A stretch of DNA of 64,000 nt from Streptomyces violaceoruber. GTDB taxonomy: Bacteria; Actinomycetota; Actinomycetes; Streptomycetales; Streptomycetaceae. Positions within the stretch are counted from its first letter, which is position 1. Each line of letters opens with the position of its first letter. The DNA is taken from contig NZ_CP137734.1 in the NCBI RefSeq assembly GCF_033406955.1, positions 2,356,001 through 2,420,000 on the forward strand, in the 5' to 3' direction. The position numbers and the translations under genes were made by a program. This document shows positions 8,984 to 18,411 of the stretch, piece after piece. The notes below the pieces were generated by a model that had not been told where the DNA came from, made no database searches, and saw only the letters and a list, made by a program, of their open reading frames with translations.

Positions 8984-9041
8984 GCCGGGAGCCTACAGGG
9001 GGTGGTGCCGGGGGGTGCCGGTGCAGGTGTGCGGTGGAGGT

Positions 9042-9890
9042 TCAGAAGAGGACGCTCATGAAGGCGCCCACCTCCTGGAAGCCGACCCGGAGGTAGGTCC
9101 GTCGCGCCGCGGTGTTGAAGTCGTTGACGTAGAGGCTCGCCACCGGGGCGACGTCCGTGAGGGCGTAGCGCAGGACCGCCGCCATGCCGGGGGCGGCCAG
9201 GCCCTTGCCGCGGTACTCGGGGGCCACCCACACGCCCTGGATCTGGCAGGCGCGGTCGGTGGCGGCGCCGATCTCGGCCTTGAAGACGACCTTGCCGTCG
9301 GCGTCGAAGCGGGCGAAGGAGCGGCCGGAGCCGACGAGTTCGGCGACCCGGGCCTGATAGAGCAGGCCGCCGTCGCCGGCCATCGGGGAGATGCCGACCT
9401 CCTCGGTGAACATCGCCACGCAGGCCGGCATGATCCGCTCCACCTCGTCCTTGCGGACGCGGCGGACGTAGGGGTCCGGGGCCATGTCGTCGGGGAGGCG
9501 GTCGGCGACCATGAGGGGCTGGTGGGTGCGGACCTCGCGGGCCGGGCCCCAGCCCGGTTCGAGCAGCCGCCACAGCTGGGCGGTCGGACCGGCCGGGCCG
9601 ACGATCGAGGAGCAGCGGCGGCCGGCCCGGCGGGCGCGGTCGGCGAAGGCGCGGACGGCGCGCTGGGTGGCGCAGATGGGCACGAGGTTGGCGCCCGCGT
9701 AGCACAGGGAGGTGAGCATGCCGTGCTCGTACCAGCCCCACATCTCGCCGCCGAGGCGCCACGGGTCGAGACCGGCGATCTGCACGCGGGCGGTCACGAA
9801 GGCGTTCGCGACCGGGTCGCGGTCGAGGATGGCGAGCGCGGCGTCCAGGTCGCTCGGTTCGAGCACGCGGGAGGTGGTCTGCGTCAACAC
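9042..9890 (-). CDS. GNAT family N-acetyltransferase with N-terminal DUF4081-like domain
   Basis: A 282-residue protein in two parts: an N-terminal DUF4081-type domain (LEPSDLDAALAILDRDPVANAFVTARV ... WGWYEHGMLTSLCYAGANLVPI) and a C-terminal GNAT domain with the acetyl-CoA motif VWVAPEYRGKGLAAPGMAAV and ASLYVNDFNTAARRTYLRVGF. It likely acetylates an unknown substrate. The GTG start at 9890 (VLTQTTSRVLEPSD) is preferred because GGTGAGG lies upstream and relatives begin here. The frame stays open to an ATG at 9977, which would add about 29 basic residues and end right at the MITE-like element, so the 5' boundary deserves care. Confidence 0.85.
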   Translation of the reverse strand: MLTQTTSRVLEPSDLDAALAILDRDPVANAFVTARVQIAGLDPWRLGGEMWGWYEHGMLTSLCYAGANLVPICATQRAVRAFADRARRAGRRCSSIVGPAGPTAQLWRLLEPGWGPAREVRTHQPLMVADRLPDDMAPDPYVRRVRKDEVERIMPACVAMFTEEVGISPMAGDGGLLYQARVAELVGSGRSFARFDADGKVVFKAEIGAATDRACQIQGVWVAPEYRGKGLAAPGMAAVLRYALTDVAPVASLYVNDFNTAARRTYLRVGFQEVGAFMSVLF

Positions 9891-9978
9891 GTGCGGGGGC
9901 CTCACCCTGAGATCTGCTGGTCCCCGCACTGTACCTGCCATGAATATGCCGCGCCGCCCCCTGGGGCGACGCGGCACT

Positions 9979-10164
9979 AGGGGGTGCCGTTTGGATCAGG
10001 CCGGCCGCGGCCGACGGTGCCTTGTGGCCGACCCGAGCGGGGTCTGGCGCGTGCAGCTGCAAGGCGGAGGAGGGCGACAACGCGGAGCCCTGGCAACCGA
10101 CGACAACGCCGCAGATGTGCGTGCCAGACCCCGCGACCCCGGCAAGATCCAAACGACACCCCCT
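9979..10164. mobile_element. MITE-like element with 19-base terminal inverted repeats
   Basis: AGGGGGTGCCGTTTGGATC at 9979-9997 is matched on the opposite strand by 10146-10164 (AGGGGGTGTCGTTTGGATC when reversed), 18 of 19 identical. Inside, GCGGGGTCTGGC (about 10038) and GCCAGACCCCGC (about 10125) form a further inverted repeat, so the whole 186-base unit can fold into one long imperfect hairpin. It has no transposase gene, fitting a non-autonomous element moved in trans. It sits between the ispG stop and the GNAT gene. I see no unambiguous target duplication. The IS family that would mobilise it is not identified. Confidence 0.8.
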
Positions 10165-10174
10165 GAGGGGTGGA

Positions 10175-11332
<1,158 letters not shown>

Positions 11333-11480
11333 CTGCTGTGCAACCCCAAGTCGTGGATCAAGGTCCGGCCCCGTTCAGCGGCGGGCTCCGGCCTTCGAGA
11401 TTACGGCACCGACATGAACGCCGGGTACGCGGCGTACGGGAGATGCACCCTATGGCGTCCATCTGCCGGGCGAGGTGAGT

Positions 11481-11521
11481 GAAGCCCGGTCCGGAGGGAC
11501 AGGCTCTCCGGATCGGGCTTC
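11481..11521 (-). terminator. Hairpin terminator after the dxr-rseP pair
   Basis: GAAGCCCGGTCCGGAG (11481-11496) pairs with CTCCGGATCGGGCTTC (11506-11521), 15 of 16 positions matched, with a 9-base loop. It lies 7 bases beyond the stop of the site-2 protease gene on the minus strand. No T-tract is visible, as is usual in Streptomyces. Confidence 0.8.
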
Positions 11522-11527
11522 TCGTCG

Positions 11528-12832
11528 TCAGGTGATGCGGACCGGGTTGACGACGTCCGCGACCAGCACGAGCAGCGTGAAGCAGACGAAGACGCCCGCC
11601 ACCACGTAGGCCACCGGCATCAGCTTCGCCACGTCGAAGGGCCCGGGGTCGGGCCTGCGCAGCACCTTGGCGGTGGCCCGGCGCAGCGACTCCCACAGCG
11701 CGCCCGCGATGTGACCGCCGTCGAGCGGCAGCAGCGGGAGCATGTTGAAGAGGAACAGGGAGAGGTTGAAGCCGGCCACCAGCATGACGAACATGGCGAG
11801 CTGCTGGGTGGGCGGGATGTCCAGGGTGGCGATCTCGCCGCCGACGCGGGCGGCGCCGACGACACCCATCGGGGAGTCGGCCTCGCGGGGTCCGTCGCCG
11901 AAGGCCGCGTCCCACAGGGCGGGGATCTTGGCGGGCAGGGCGGCGAGGTTGTCGACGGCGTCGCCGATCCGGTCGCCCATCCAGGTCACGGACTGGCCGA
12001 AGTCCTGTTTCACCACGCCGGTGGCGGAGCTGAAGCCGAGGAAGCCCGCCGTGACGTACTCGCCCTGGACGATCTGTCCGTTGGAGTCCTTCTTGGCGAC
12101 CTTGTTGGTGGCGATGGTCGCGTGGAGGGTGATCTCCTCGCCCTTGCGCTCGACGACGACCGGCACGTCCTCGCCGGGGTTGGCGCGGATCAGGTCGGAC
12201 AGCTTGTCCCAGTCGTCGGTGCGTACGCCGTCGAAGGCGAGGATCTTGTCCCCGGCCCGCAGGCCCGCCGCCGCGGCCGGGGAGGCCGGGTCGGACTTGG
12301 CGCAGTCGTCGCGGTTCTCGCTCTGCGAGATGACGCACTGGGAGACCGAGCTGACGGTGGTGGTCTGCTGGGAGATGCCGAAGCCCATCAGCACCGTGAG
12401 GAAGAGCACCACGGCGAGGATCAGGTTCATGAACGGGCCGGCGAACATCACGATGACGCGCTTCCACGGCTTGCGCGTGTAGAAGAGGCGCTTCTCGTCA
12501 CCGGGCTGAAGTTCCTCGAAGGCGGCCGAGCGGGCGTCCTCTATCATCCCGCGCCAGGGCGAGGTGGAGCGTGCCTCCATGCGGCCGTCGGGGCCGGGCG
12601 GGAACATGCCGATCATGCGGATGTAGCCGCCGAAGGGGATGGCCTTGACGCCGTACTCGGTGTCGCCCTTCTTCTTCGAGAAGAGCGTCGGTCCGAAGCC
12701 CACCATGTACTGCGGCACCCGGATGCCGAACATCTTGGCGGTGGACAGGTGGCCCAGCTCGTGCCAGGCGATGGAGAACAGCAGGCCGACGGCGAAGAGG
12801 ACTATGCCGAGGATGAACATCAGGGTCGTCAT
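11528..12832 (-). CDS. rseP: Membrane-embedded site-2 metalloprotease (M50, RseP/Rip1-like)
   Basis: An intramembrane zinc protease of the M50B family, which in relatives cleaves anti-sigma factors or other membrane-bound substrates. The 434-residue protein shows the zinc motif HELGH at residues 24-28 in the first membrane helix, followed by [38 protein letters not shown], a periplasmic-side PDZ domain ([22 protein letters not shown]), and the second active-site motif [19 protein letters not shown], then a last hydrophobic segment. ATG at 12832 overlaps the dxr stop as ATGA, showing translational coupling. The gene symbol follows the Escherichia coli family name; actinobacterial members are often called Rip. 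Substrate unknown. Confidence 0.93.
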   Translation of the reverse strand: MTTLMFILGIVLFAVGLLFSIAWHELGHLSTAKMFGIRVPQYMVGFGPTLFSKKKGDTEYGVKAIPFGGYIRMIGMFPPGPDGRMEARSTSPWRGMIEDARSAAFEELQPGDEKRLFYTRKPWKRVIVMFAGPFMNLILAVVLFLTVLMGFGISQQTTTVSSVSQCVISQSENRDDCAKSDPASPAAAAGLRAGDKILAFDGVRTDDWDKLSDLIRANPGEDVPVVVERKGEEITLHATIATNKVAKKDSNGQIVQGEYVTAGFLGFSSATGVVKQDFGQSVTWMGDRIGDAVDNLAALPAKIPALWDAAFGDGPREADSPMGVVGAARVGGEIATLDIPPTQQLAMFVMLVAGFNLSLFLFNMLPLLPLDGGHIAGALWESLRRATAKVLRRPDPGPFDVAKLMPVAYVVAGVFVCFTLLVLVADVVNPVRIT

Positions 12833-14085
12833 GCACGGGCCTCCGCCGTCTGTGCCGCCAGTTGCCGGGCCCGGGCGCGTGCCCAGGTCTCCGCTTCGAG
12901 GACGTCCGCGACGGTGAGCGAGGTTCCCGTACGGGGGGTGCCGTGCTCCTCGACCACCCGCGTGACGGTTTCCATGATCCCGAGAAACGGCAGCGCGCCG
13001 GAGCGGAACGCCTCGACGCACTCCTCATTGGCGGCATTGAACACCGCCGGGGCCGTGCCCGCGAGCTGTCCGACGTGCCTGGCCAGGTCGACGGAGGGGA
13101 AGGCCTCGTTGTCGAGCGGGAAGAACTCCCAGGTCGAGGCCTTGCTCCAGTCGAAGGCGGGGGCGGCGTCGGGGACGCGTTCGGGCCAGCCGAGGCCCAC
13201 GGCGATGGGCCCGCCCATGTCGGGGGGCGTGGCGTGGGCCAGGGTCGATCCGTCCGTGTACTCAACCATCGAGTGGACATACGACTGCGGGTGCACGACC
13301 ACCTCAATGCGGTCGAAGGGAATGTCGTAGAGCAGGTGGGCCTCGATCACCTCCAGGCCCTTGTTGACGAGCGTCGCGGAGTTGATCGTGATCACCGGGC
13401 CCATGGCCCAGGTGGGGTGGGCGAGGGCGTCCTCGACGGTGACGGCCGCCAGCTCGTCCCTGGTACGGCCCCGGAACGGGCCGCCGGAGGCGGTGACGAC
13501 CAGCTTGCGCACGTCGGCGCGGGTGCCGGCGGCCAGCGCCTGGAAGAGGGCGGCGTGCTCGGAGTCGACCGGGATGATCTGGCCCGGCTTGGCCAGCGCC
13601 TTGACCAGCGGGCCGCCGATGATGAGCGACTCCTTGTTGGCCAGCGCGAGGGTGCGGCCCGCCTCCAGGGCGGCGAGCGTGGGCGCGAGTCCGATGGAGC
13701 CGGTGATGCCGTTGAGCACGGTGTGGCAGTCGGAGGCGGCGAGCTGGGTGGCCGCCTCCGGCCCGGCGAGGATCTCGGGGAGCGGCTCGCCCGTGCCGTA
13801 CTGGGCGGTGAGCGCCTCCCGGAGCGCCGGTACGACGTCCTCGCGGGCGACGGCGACGGTCCGCGCCTTCAGCCGGTACGCCTGCTCGGCGAGGAGGGCG
13901 ACCCGGCCGCCGTTGGCGGACAGGGCGGTGACCCGGAAGCGGTCCGGGTTGCGCAGCACGAGGTCGATGGCCTGGGTCCCGATCGACCCGGTGGACCCGA
14001 GGACCACCACGTCCTTCGGGCCGTCGCCCGCCACCGGGTCGTAGACGAGGTGGGGGTCGGCGAGTGGGGCTGGACTGTCGCTCAT
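12829..14085 (-). CDS. dxr: 1-deoxy-D-xylulose 5-phosphate reductoisomerase
   Basis: Dxr catalyses the NADPH-dependent conversion of DXP to MEP, the committed step of the MEP pathway. The 418-residue protein has the nucleotide-binding motif GSTGSIG at residues 30-36, the catalytic region [34 protein letters not shown] with the metal-binding Asp/Glu (VDSEH), the flexible loop HPTWAMGP and the motif [18 protein letters not shown] at 14085 precedes [20 protein letters not shown], a short extension before the Rossmann domain. It is coupled to the downstream protease gene by an ATGA overlap and lies near ispG, so two MEP genes are close together. Confidence 0.98.
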   Translation of the reverse strand: MSDSPAPLADPHLVYDPVAGDGPKDVVVLGSTGSIGTQAIDLVLRNPDRFRVTALSANGGRVALLAEQAYRLKARTVAVAREDVVPALREALTAQYGTGEPLPEILAGPEAATQLAASDCHTVLNGITGSIGLAPTLAALEAGRTLALANKESLIIGGPLVKALAKPGQIIPVDSEHAALFQALAAGTRADVRKLVVTASGGPFRGRTRDELAAVTVEDALAHPTWAMGPVITINSATLVNKGLEVIEAHLLYDIPFDRIEVVVHPQSYVHSMVEYTDGSTLAHATPPDMGGPIAVGLGWPERVPDAAPAFDWSKASTWEFFPLDNEAFPSVDLARHVGQLAGTAPAVFNAANEECVEAFRSGALPFLGIMETVTRVVEEHGTPRTGTSLTVADVLEAETWARARARQLAAQTAEARA

Positions 14086-14148
14086 CCCCCCATTGTGTCC
14101 GCATCGGCCCTCCGGGAGGACAGCGCGTCCCTCGGTCGGGTGTCGCGG

Positions 14149-14189
14149 GCCCGCGCGGGAGATCGCCGAGGCGTCTCTCCCGCGCGGGC
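14149..14189 (-). terminator. Hairpin terminator downstream of the acyl-CoA dehydrogenase gene
   Basis: GCCCGCGCGGGAGA (14149-14162) and TCTCCCGCGCGGGC (14176-14189) form a perfect 14-bp stem with a 13-base loop. It begins about 25 bases past the stop of the acyl-CoA dehydrogenase gene and lies upstream of dxr, insulating the two. Confidence 0.8.
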
Positions 14190-14213
14190 GTTCCGTCCGG
14201 CCGGGGCCCCCGG

Positions 14214-16190
14214 TCAGCCGATGGCGCGGCGGACGTTCTCCCGCCGGGACGGGCCCGGCGCCGCTTCCGCGATCCAGGGGCCGGTGCCCGACGGGTCGAC
14301 GACGCCCTCCTCCAGCCACTCGTAGGCACCTCCGAGCACGCCCTTGACGACCTTGCGGTCCAGGTCGTCGGTGTTGCTCCACAGGCGGCCGAAGAGTTCC
14401 TCGACGCGGATGCGGGACTGGCGGCAGAAGGCGTCGGCGAGCTGGTACGCCTCGCGGCCGTGGTCGTCCTTCACGCGCAGGTGCTCGGCGCGCACGCACG
14501 CGGCGCTCATCGCGAACAGCTCCGCGCCGATGTCGACGATCCGGCCCAGGAAGCCCTGCTTGGTCTCCATCCGGCCCTGCCAGCGGGACATGGCGTAGAA
14601 GGTGGAGCGGGCGAGCTTGCGGGCGGTGCGCTCGGCGTAGCGCAGGTGGGAGGAGAGGTCGGGGTGGCCCGAGGGGTGGAAATCCGCGTACGAGCGCGGG
14701 AGTTGGCCGGGGCCCGCGACGAGCTTCGGCAGCCACTTGGCGTAGAAGACGCCGGCCTGCGCGCCCGCCCTCGCCTTGTCGGAGAGGGTCTTGTCGGGGT
14801 CGATCAGGTCGCCGGCGACCGAGAGGTGGGCGTCGACCGCCTCGCGCGCGATCAGCAGGTGCATGATCTCGGTGGAGCCCTCGAAGATGCGGTTGATGCG
14901 CAGGTCCCGCAGGAGCTGCTCGGCGGGGACCGCGCGCTCGCCCCGGGCTTCGAGGGAGGCCGCGGTCTCGAAGCCCCGGCCGCCGCGGATCTGGACCAGT
15001 TCGTCGGCCATCAGGCAGGCCATCTCGGAGCCGTAGAGCTTGGCCAGGGCGGCCTCGATGCGGATGTCGTTGCGGTCCTCGTCGGCCATCTGGGAGGAGA
15101 GGTCCAGGACGGCCTCCAGCGCGAAGGTCGTCGCCGCGATGAAGGAGATCTTGGAGCCGACCGCCTCGTGCAGCGCGACCGGCTTGCCCCACTGCTCGCG
15201 CACCGCCGACCACTCGCGGGCGATCTTCAGGCACCACTTGCCCGCGCCGACGCACATCGCGGGGAGGGAGAGGCGGCCGGTGTTGAGGGTGGTCAGAGCG
15301 ATCTTCAGGCCGGCGCCCTCGGGGCCGATGCGGTTGGCCGCCGGGACGCGGACGCGGTGGAAGCGGGTGACGCCGTTCTCGAGGCCGCGCAGGCCCATGA
15401 AGGCGTTGCGGTTCTCCACCGTGATGCCCTCGGAGGCGGCCTCGACCACGAACGCGGTGATGCCGCCCATGCCGCCCGCCGCGTCCTTGCCGCCCTCGGG
15501 CTTCGGGACGCGGGCCATGACCACGAGCAGGTCGGCGACCACGCCGTTGGTGGTCCACAGTTTCACGCCGTCCAGGACGTAGCCGTCGCCGTCCCGGACG
15601 GCCGTGGTGGCCAGGCGCGCCGGGTCGGAGCCGACGTCCGGTTCGGTCAGCAGGAAGGCCGAGATGTCGGTGCGGGCGCAGCGGGGCAGGAAGGTGTCCT
15701 TCTGCTCCTGGGTGCCGAACATCTTCAGCGGCTGCGGCACGCCGATCGACTGGTGGGCGGAGAGCAGCGCGCCGATCGCGGGGTTCGCGGATCCGACCAG
15801 GGCGAGGGCCTTGTTGTAGTAGACCTGGGTCAGGCCGAGGCCGCCGTACTTGGTGTCGATCTTCATGCCGAAGGCGCCCAGCTCCTTCAGCCCGGTGATC
15901 ACGTCGTCGGGGATCCGCGCGTCGCGCTCGATCACCGCCCCGTCGATCTTCGTCTCGCAGAAGTCGCGCAGCTTGGCGAGGAACTCCTCGCCGCGCTGTA
16001 CGTCCTGGTCGGCCGGGAGCGGGTGGGGGTGGAGGAGGTCGAGACGGAAGCGGCCGAGGAACAGCTCCTTGGCGAAGCTGGGCTTGCGCCAGTCCTGTTC
16101 CCGGGCCGCCTCCGCTACCTGGCGGGCCTCACGTTCGGTGACGGTGGGGCGGGAGGGGGGAGAAGAGGAGGGGGTGGGTGGTGCGGACAT
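14214..16190 (-). CDS. Acyl-CoA dehydrogenase, long form
   Basis: A flavoenzyme of the acyl-CoA dehydrogenase superfamily, which introduces a 2,3-double bond into acyl-CoA thioesters during beta-oxidation. The 658-residue protein carries the N-terminal helical domain (GAFGMKIDTKYGGLGLTQVYYNKALALVG), the FAD-binding motif AFLLTEPDVGSDPARL, the middle beta domain, and the C-terminal helical domain with QIRGGRGFETAASL and NRIFEGSTEIMHL. A C-terminal extension of roughly 200 residues makes it longer than classical 380-residue enzymes. ATG at 16190 has GAGG 8 bases upstream; a GTG three codons earlier is the alternative. It is divergent from the LacI-family gene. Confidence 0.92.
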   Translation of the reverse strand: MSAPPTPSSSPPSRPTVTEREARQVAEAAREQDWRKPSFAKELFLGRFRLDLLHPHPLPADQDVQRGEEFLAKLRDFCETKIDGAVIERDARIPDDVITGLKELGAFGMKIDTKYGGLGLTQVYYNKALALVGSANPAIGALLSAHQSIGVPQPLKMFGTQEQKDTFLPRCARTDISAFLLTEPDVGSDPARLATTAVRDGDGYVLDGVKLWTTNGVVADLLVVMARVPKPEGGKDAAGGMGGITAFVVEAASEGITVENRNAFMGLRGLENGVTRFHRVRVPAANRIGPEGAGLKIALTTLNTGRLSLPAMCVGAGKWCLKIAREWSAVREQWGKPVALHEAVGSKISFIAATTFALEAVLDLSSQMADEDRNDIRIEAALAKLYGSEMACLMADELVQIRGGRGFETAASLEARGERAVPAEQLLRDLRINRIFEGSTEIMHLLIAREAVDAHLSVAGDLIDPDKTLSDKARAGAQAGVFYAKWLPKLVAGPGQLPRSYADFHPSGHPDLSSHLRYAERTARKLARSTFYAMSRWQGRMETKQGFLGRIVDIGAELFAMSAACVRAEHLRVKDDHGREAYQLADAFCRQSRIRVEELFGRLWSNTDDLDRKVVKGVLGGAYEWLEEGVVDPSGTGPWIAEAAPGPSRRENVRRAIG

Positions 16191-16360
16191 GAGGCTCACC
16201 TCGCCACGATTCGTCCTGCACGAACTTGCGGACGTACGTTACCTAGTCGGTGCTACCCGATCGTATGTACCCGATCCGGGGCGACCCGGCCACCCTTCGT
16301 GCGGCCGTTCGGCCGATACTGCGGGGGAAGGCCGGAGAGGGAAACGTGGCGGACGAGCGA

Positions 16361-16376
16361 GTCGAAGCGCTTCGAC
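16361..16376. promoter_or_regulatory. LacI-type operator 1 upstream of the regulator gene
   Basis: GTCGAAGCGCTTCGAC is a perfect 16-base palindrome with the central CG common to LacI-family operators. It lies 107 bases upstream of the regulator's ATG and recurs in front of the ABC/glycosidase operon and the GH3 gene, which suggests one regulon with autoregulation. It could also affect the divergent acyl-CoA dehydrogenase gene. Confidence 0.8.
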
Positions 16377-16450
16377 GGACTATGGACACCCATCCACACT
16401 GCGGCTACTGTCGAACCACCCTCGCCCCATTCCTACTGGTCCCACGCGCT

Positions 16451-16466
16451 GTCGAAGCGCTTCACA
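16451..16466. promoter_or_regulatory. LacI-type operator 2 (imperfect) upstream of the regulator gene
   Basis: GTCGAAGCGCTTCACA matches the operator consensus except in the last bases of the right arm. It sits 17 bases before the regulator's ATG, between the first operator and the GGAGG ribosome-binding site, a position suited to repression of its own transcription. The two sites are 90 bases apart, centre to centre. Confidence 0.75.
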
Positions 16467-16482
16467 ACACTTGGAGGGCCGG

Positions 16483-17496
16483 ATGGTCACCCTCGCCGAG
16501 GTCGCCCAGCACGCCGGAGTCTCGGCGAGCACGGTGAGCTATGTCCTCAGCGGCAAGCGGTCCATCTCCACCACCACCCGGCAGCGGGTCGAGGAGAGCA
16601 TCCGGAAGCTCGGCTACCACCCGAACGCCGGTGCCCGCGCACTGGCCAGCAGCCGGTCGAACATCATCGCCCTCATGATCCCGCTGCGCACCGACATGTA
16701 CGTACCGGTGATGATGGAGATCGCCATCGCGGTCGCGGCCGGTGCGCGCACCCACGGGTACGACATCCTGCTGCTCACCGGTGAGGAGGGCCCCGACGCG
16801 GTGCGCCGGGTCACCGGCAGCGGGCTCGCCGACGCGATGATCCTCATGGACGTCGAGCTCGACGACGAGCGGCTCCCGCTGCTGCGCGACACCCACCAGC
16901 CGTCCGTCCTGATCGGACTCCCCGCCGACACCGAGGGCCTCACCTGCGTCGACCTGGACTTCCGGGCGACCGGCGCGCTGTGCGTGGAGCACCTGGCGCA
17001 GCTGGGGCACCGCGACATCGCCGTCATAGGCGAGGCCGCCGCCGTCTACGAACGGCACACCGGATTCGCCGAGCGCACCCTCGACGGGCTGCGCACGCGC
17101 GCCCGCGAGCTGGGTCTGCGGCTGCTGCACCGGCCCTGCGAGGGCGGGTACGACGCGATGTCCGCGACGCTGGCCCGCGTCTTCGACGAACGTCCGGACA
17201 CCACGGGCTTCGTCGTGCAGAACGAGTCGGCGGTCGAGCCGTTGCTCGCCCTGCTGCGCCAGCAGGGCCGGGCGGTGCCGGAGGACGTGTCGGTGGTGGC
17301 GGTCTGCCCGGAGCAGGTCGCCACCCAGGCCTCGGTGCGGCTCACCTCGGTCGCGGTGCCCGCGCAGGAGATGGGCCGGCGGGCCGTGGAACAGCTGGTC
17401 GCCAAGCTCGACGGCCGCGGCAGCGACGAGGTCGTGCTGCTCGCGCCGGAACTGACCGTCCGGGCCAGCTCGGGACCGGCGCCCGTCCGGCCGTAG
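16483..17496 (+). CDS. LacI family transcriptional regulator of the adjacent glycan locus
   Basis: A 337-residue DNA-binding regulator. The N-terminal helix-turn-helix reads TLAEVAQHAGVSASTVSYVLSG with the hinge-region HPNAGARALASS; the remainder is a periplasmic-binding-like sugar sensor domain (IIALMIPLRTDMYVPVMMEI ... LAQLGHRDIAVIGE ... VAVPAQEMGRRAVEQLV). ATG at 16483 follows GGAGG. Two copies of the CGAAGCGCTTCG palindrome lie upstream of it and two more in the 26.4-26.6 kb promoter region, so it is the obvious candidate repressor for the sugar ABC importer, GH42, GH95, GH12 and GH3 genes. The inducer is probably an oligosaccharide released from the substrate; that is inference. Confidence 0.93.
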   Translation: MVTLAEVAQHAGVSASTVSYVLSGKRSISTTTRQRVEESIRKLGYHPNAGARALASSRSNIIALMIPLRTDMYVPVMMEIAIAVAAGARTHGYDILLLTGEEGPDAVRRVTGSGLADAMILMDVELDDERLPLLRDTHQPSVLIGLPADTEGLTCVDLDFRATGALCVEHLAQLGHRDIAVIGEAAAVYERHTGFAERTLDGLRTRARELGLRLLHRPCEGGYDAMSATLARVFDERPDTTGFVVQNESAVEPLLALLRQQGRAVPEDVSVVAVCPEQVATQASVRLTSVAVPAQEMGRRAVEQLVAKLDGRGSDEVVLLAPELTVRASSGPAPVRP

Positions 17497-17637
17497 GAGC
17501 GGCTTTGCCCCGCGCACCGGCACTCCCGGACCCCGCAAGGACTCTCCCGGGCGTGTGCCTCGTGCCCCGGCCTGCCCGGACACCGTCCCGGGTCGGCTTC
17601 GCCCAGCCCTCCCCGGGACGGCGCACGGGTGCCGTGG

Positions 17638-18372
17638 TCAGCCGCCGCTGACCGTCAGGTTGTTGGTACGGAAGTCGAGGCCGCCGGCGGACGAGGTGAT
17701 CTCGTAGCCGAACTGCACGTCGCCGATGGTCTCGTTGCCCATCCAGCCCTTGGTGTCCTTGATCCATTTCAGGATCGGGAGGATGTTCACGGTGCCGGAG
17801 TTCGAGTCCGAGGTGCGCAGGAACGAGAAGACCTCGTTGGCGCCGTTGTTCCCCTTGTAGACGTCCCAGGTGTGGCCGCCGAGGCCGACGGATCCCTGGA
17901 AGGTGCCGAGGGGGCCGACGGCGCCGTGGTGATTGACCCAGAGCATGATCTCGTAGTCGTAGTCCGTGTCCCAGATGTCGTACGAGGTGTTGTACGCCCC
18001 GGACGACGGAACCGTGACGTTGTAGCTGCTGGTGAGCGAGGAGAGGGAGGTGATCGGCTTGTTGATCACCTTCTTGGCGTTCGGGTAGGACTTGATGCCG
18101 CCGGTGTTGGGGTGGTCGGCCCAGACGCCCCAGTCGGTGCCGGAGTTGGCCCACACGCACTGGCTGCCGGCGCCGGAGCCCCAGATGTTGTTGTAGAGGG
18201 TGTAGCCGTTCAGGCTCGTGTTGCCCCACTGGTCGCAGGAGTTCCAGACGGCGGCCTGGGCGGGGGCGGCGGCGAGTCCGACGGTGGCGCCGAGCGCGAG
18301 GGCCGGGGCGAGGAGGGCGGTCAGGGTGCGCGTGCGGGCGCGGGTGCGGGTGGGGCGCGTGCGTGGTGCCAT
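17638..18372 (-). CDS. Secreted GH12 endoglucanase / xyloglucanase
   Basis: A 244-residue endo-acting glycosidase. Residues 1-40 are a long export signal, very Arg/Thr-rich at the start (RTRPTRTRARTRTLTALL) and ending at APAQA. The mature part is a complete GH12 domain: WNSCDQWG, the nucleophile region YDYEIMLWVNHHG and the acid/base region VQFGYEITSSAGG. GH12 enzymes cut beta-1,4-glucan or xyloglucan backbones. ATG at 18372 is preceded by GGAAGGAAA; an ATG five codons upstream lacks such a site. It is the last gene of the operon, 39 bases after GH95, and the only enzyme of the locus with a signal peptide, so it probably supplies oligosaccharides for import. Confidence 0.93.
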   Translation of the reverse strand: MAPRTRPTRTRARTRTLTALLAPALALGATVGLAAAPAQAAVWNSCDQWGNTSLNGYTLYNNIWGSGAGSQCVWANSGTDWGVWADHPNTGGIKSYPNAKKVINKPITSLSSLTSSYNVTVPSSGAYNTSYDIWDTDYDYEIMLWVNHHGAVGPLGTFQGSVGLGGHTWDVYKGNNGANEVFSFLRTSDSNSGTVNILPILKWIKDTKGWMGNETIGDVQFGYEITSSAGGLDFRTNNLTVSGG

Positions 18373-18411
18373 GGCGTTTCCTTCCATGGGTGGGGGGGAC
18401 GTGCGCTGGTG

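Noticed and set aside
11341..11480. tRNA or small gene between ispG and the terminator
   Set aside because: No cloverleaf or supported reading frame could be made from this stretch.
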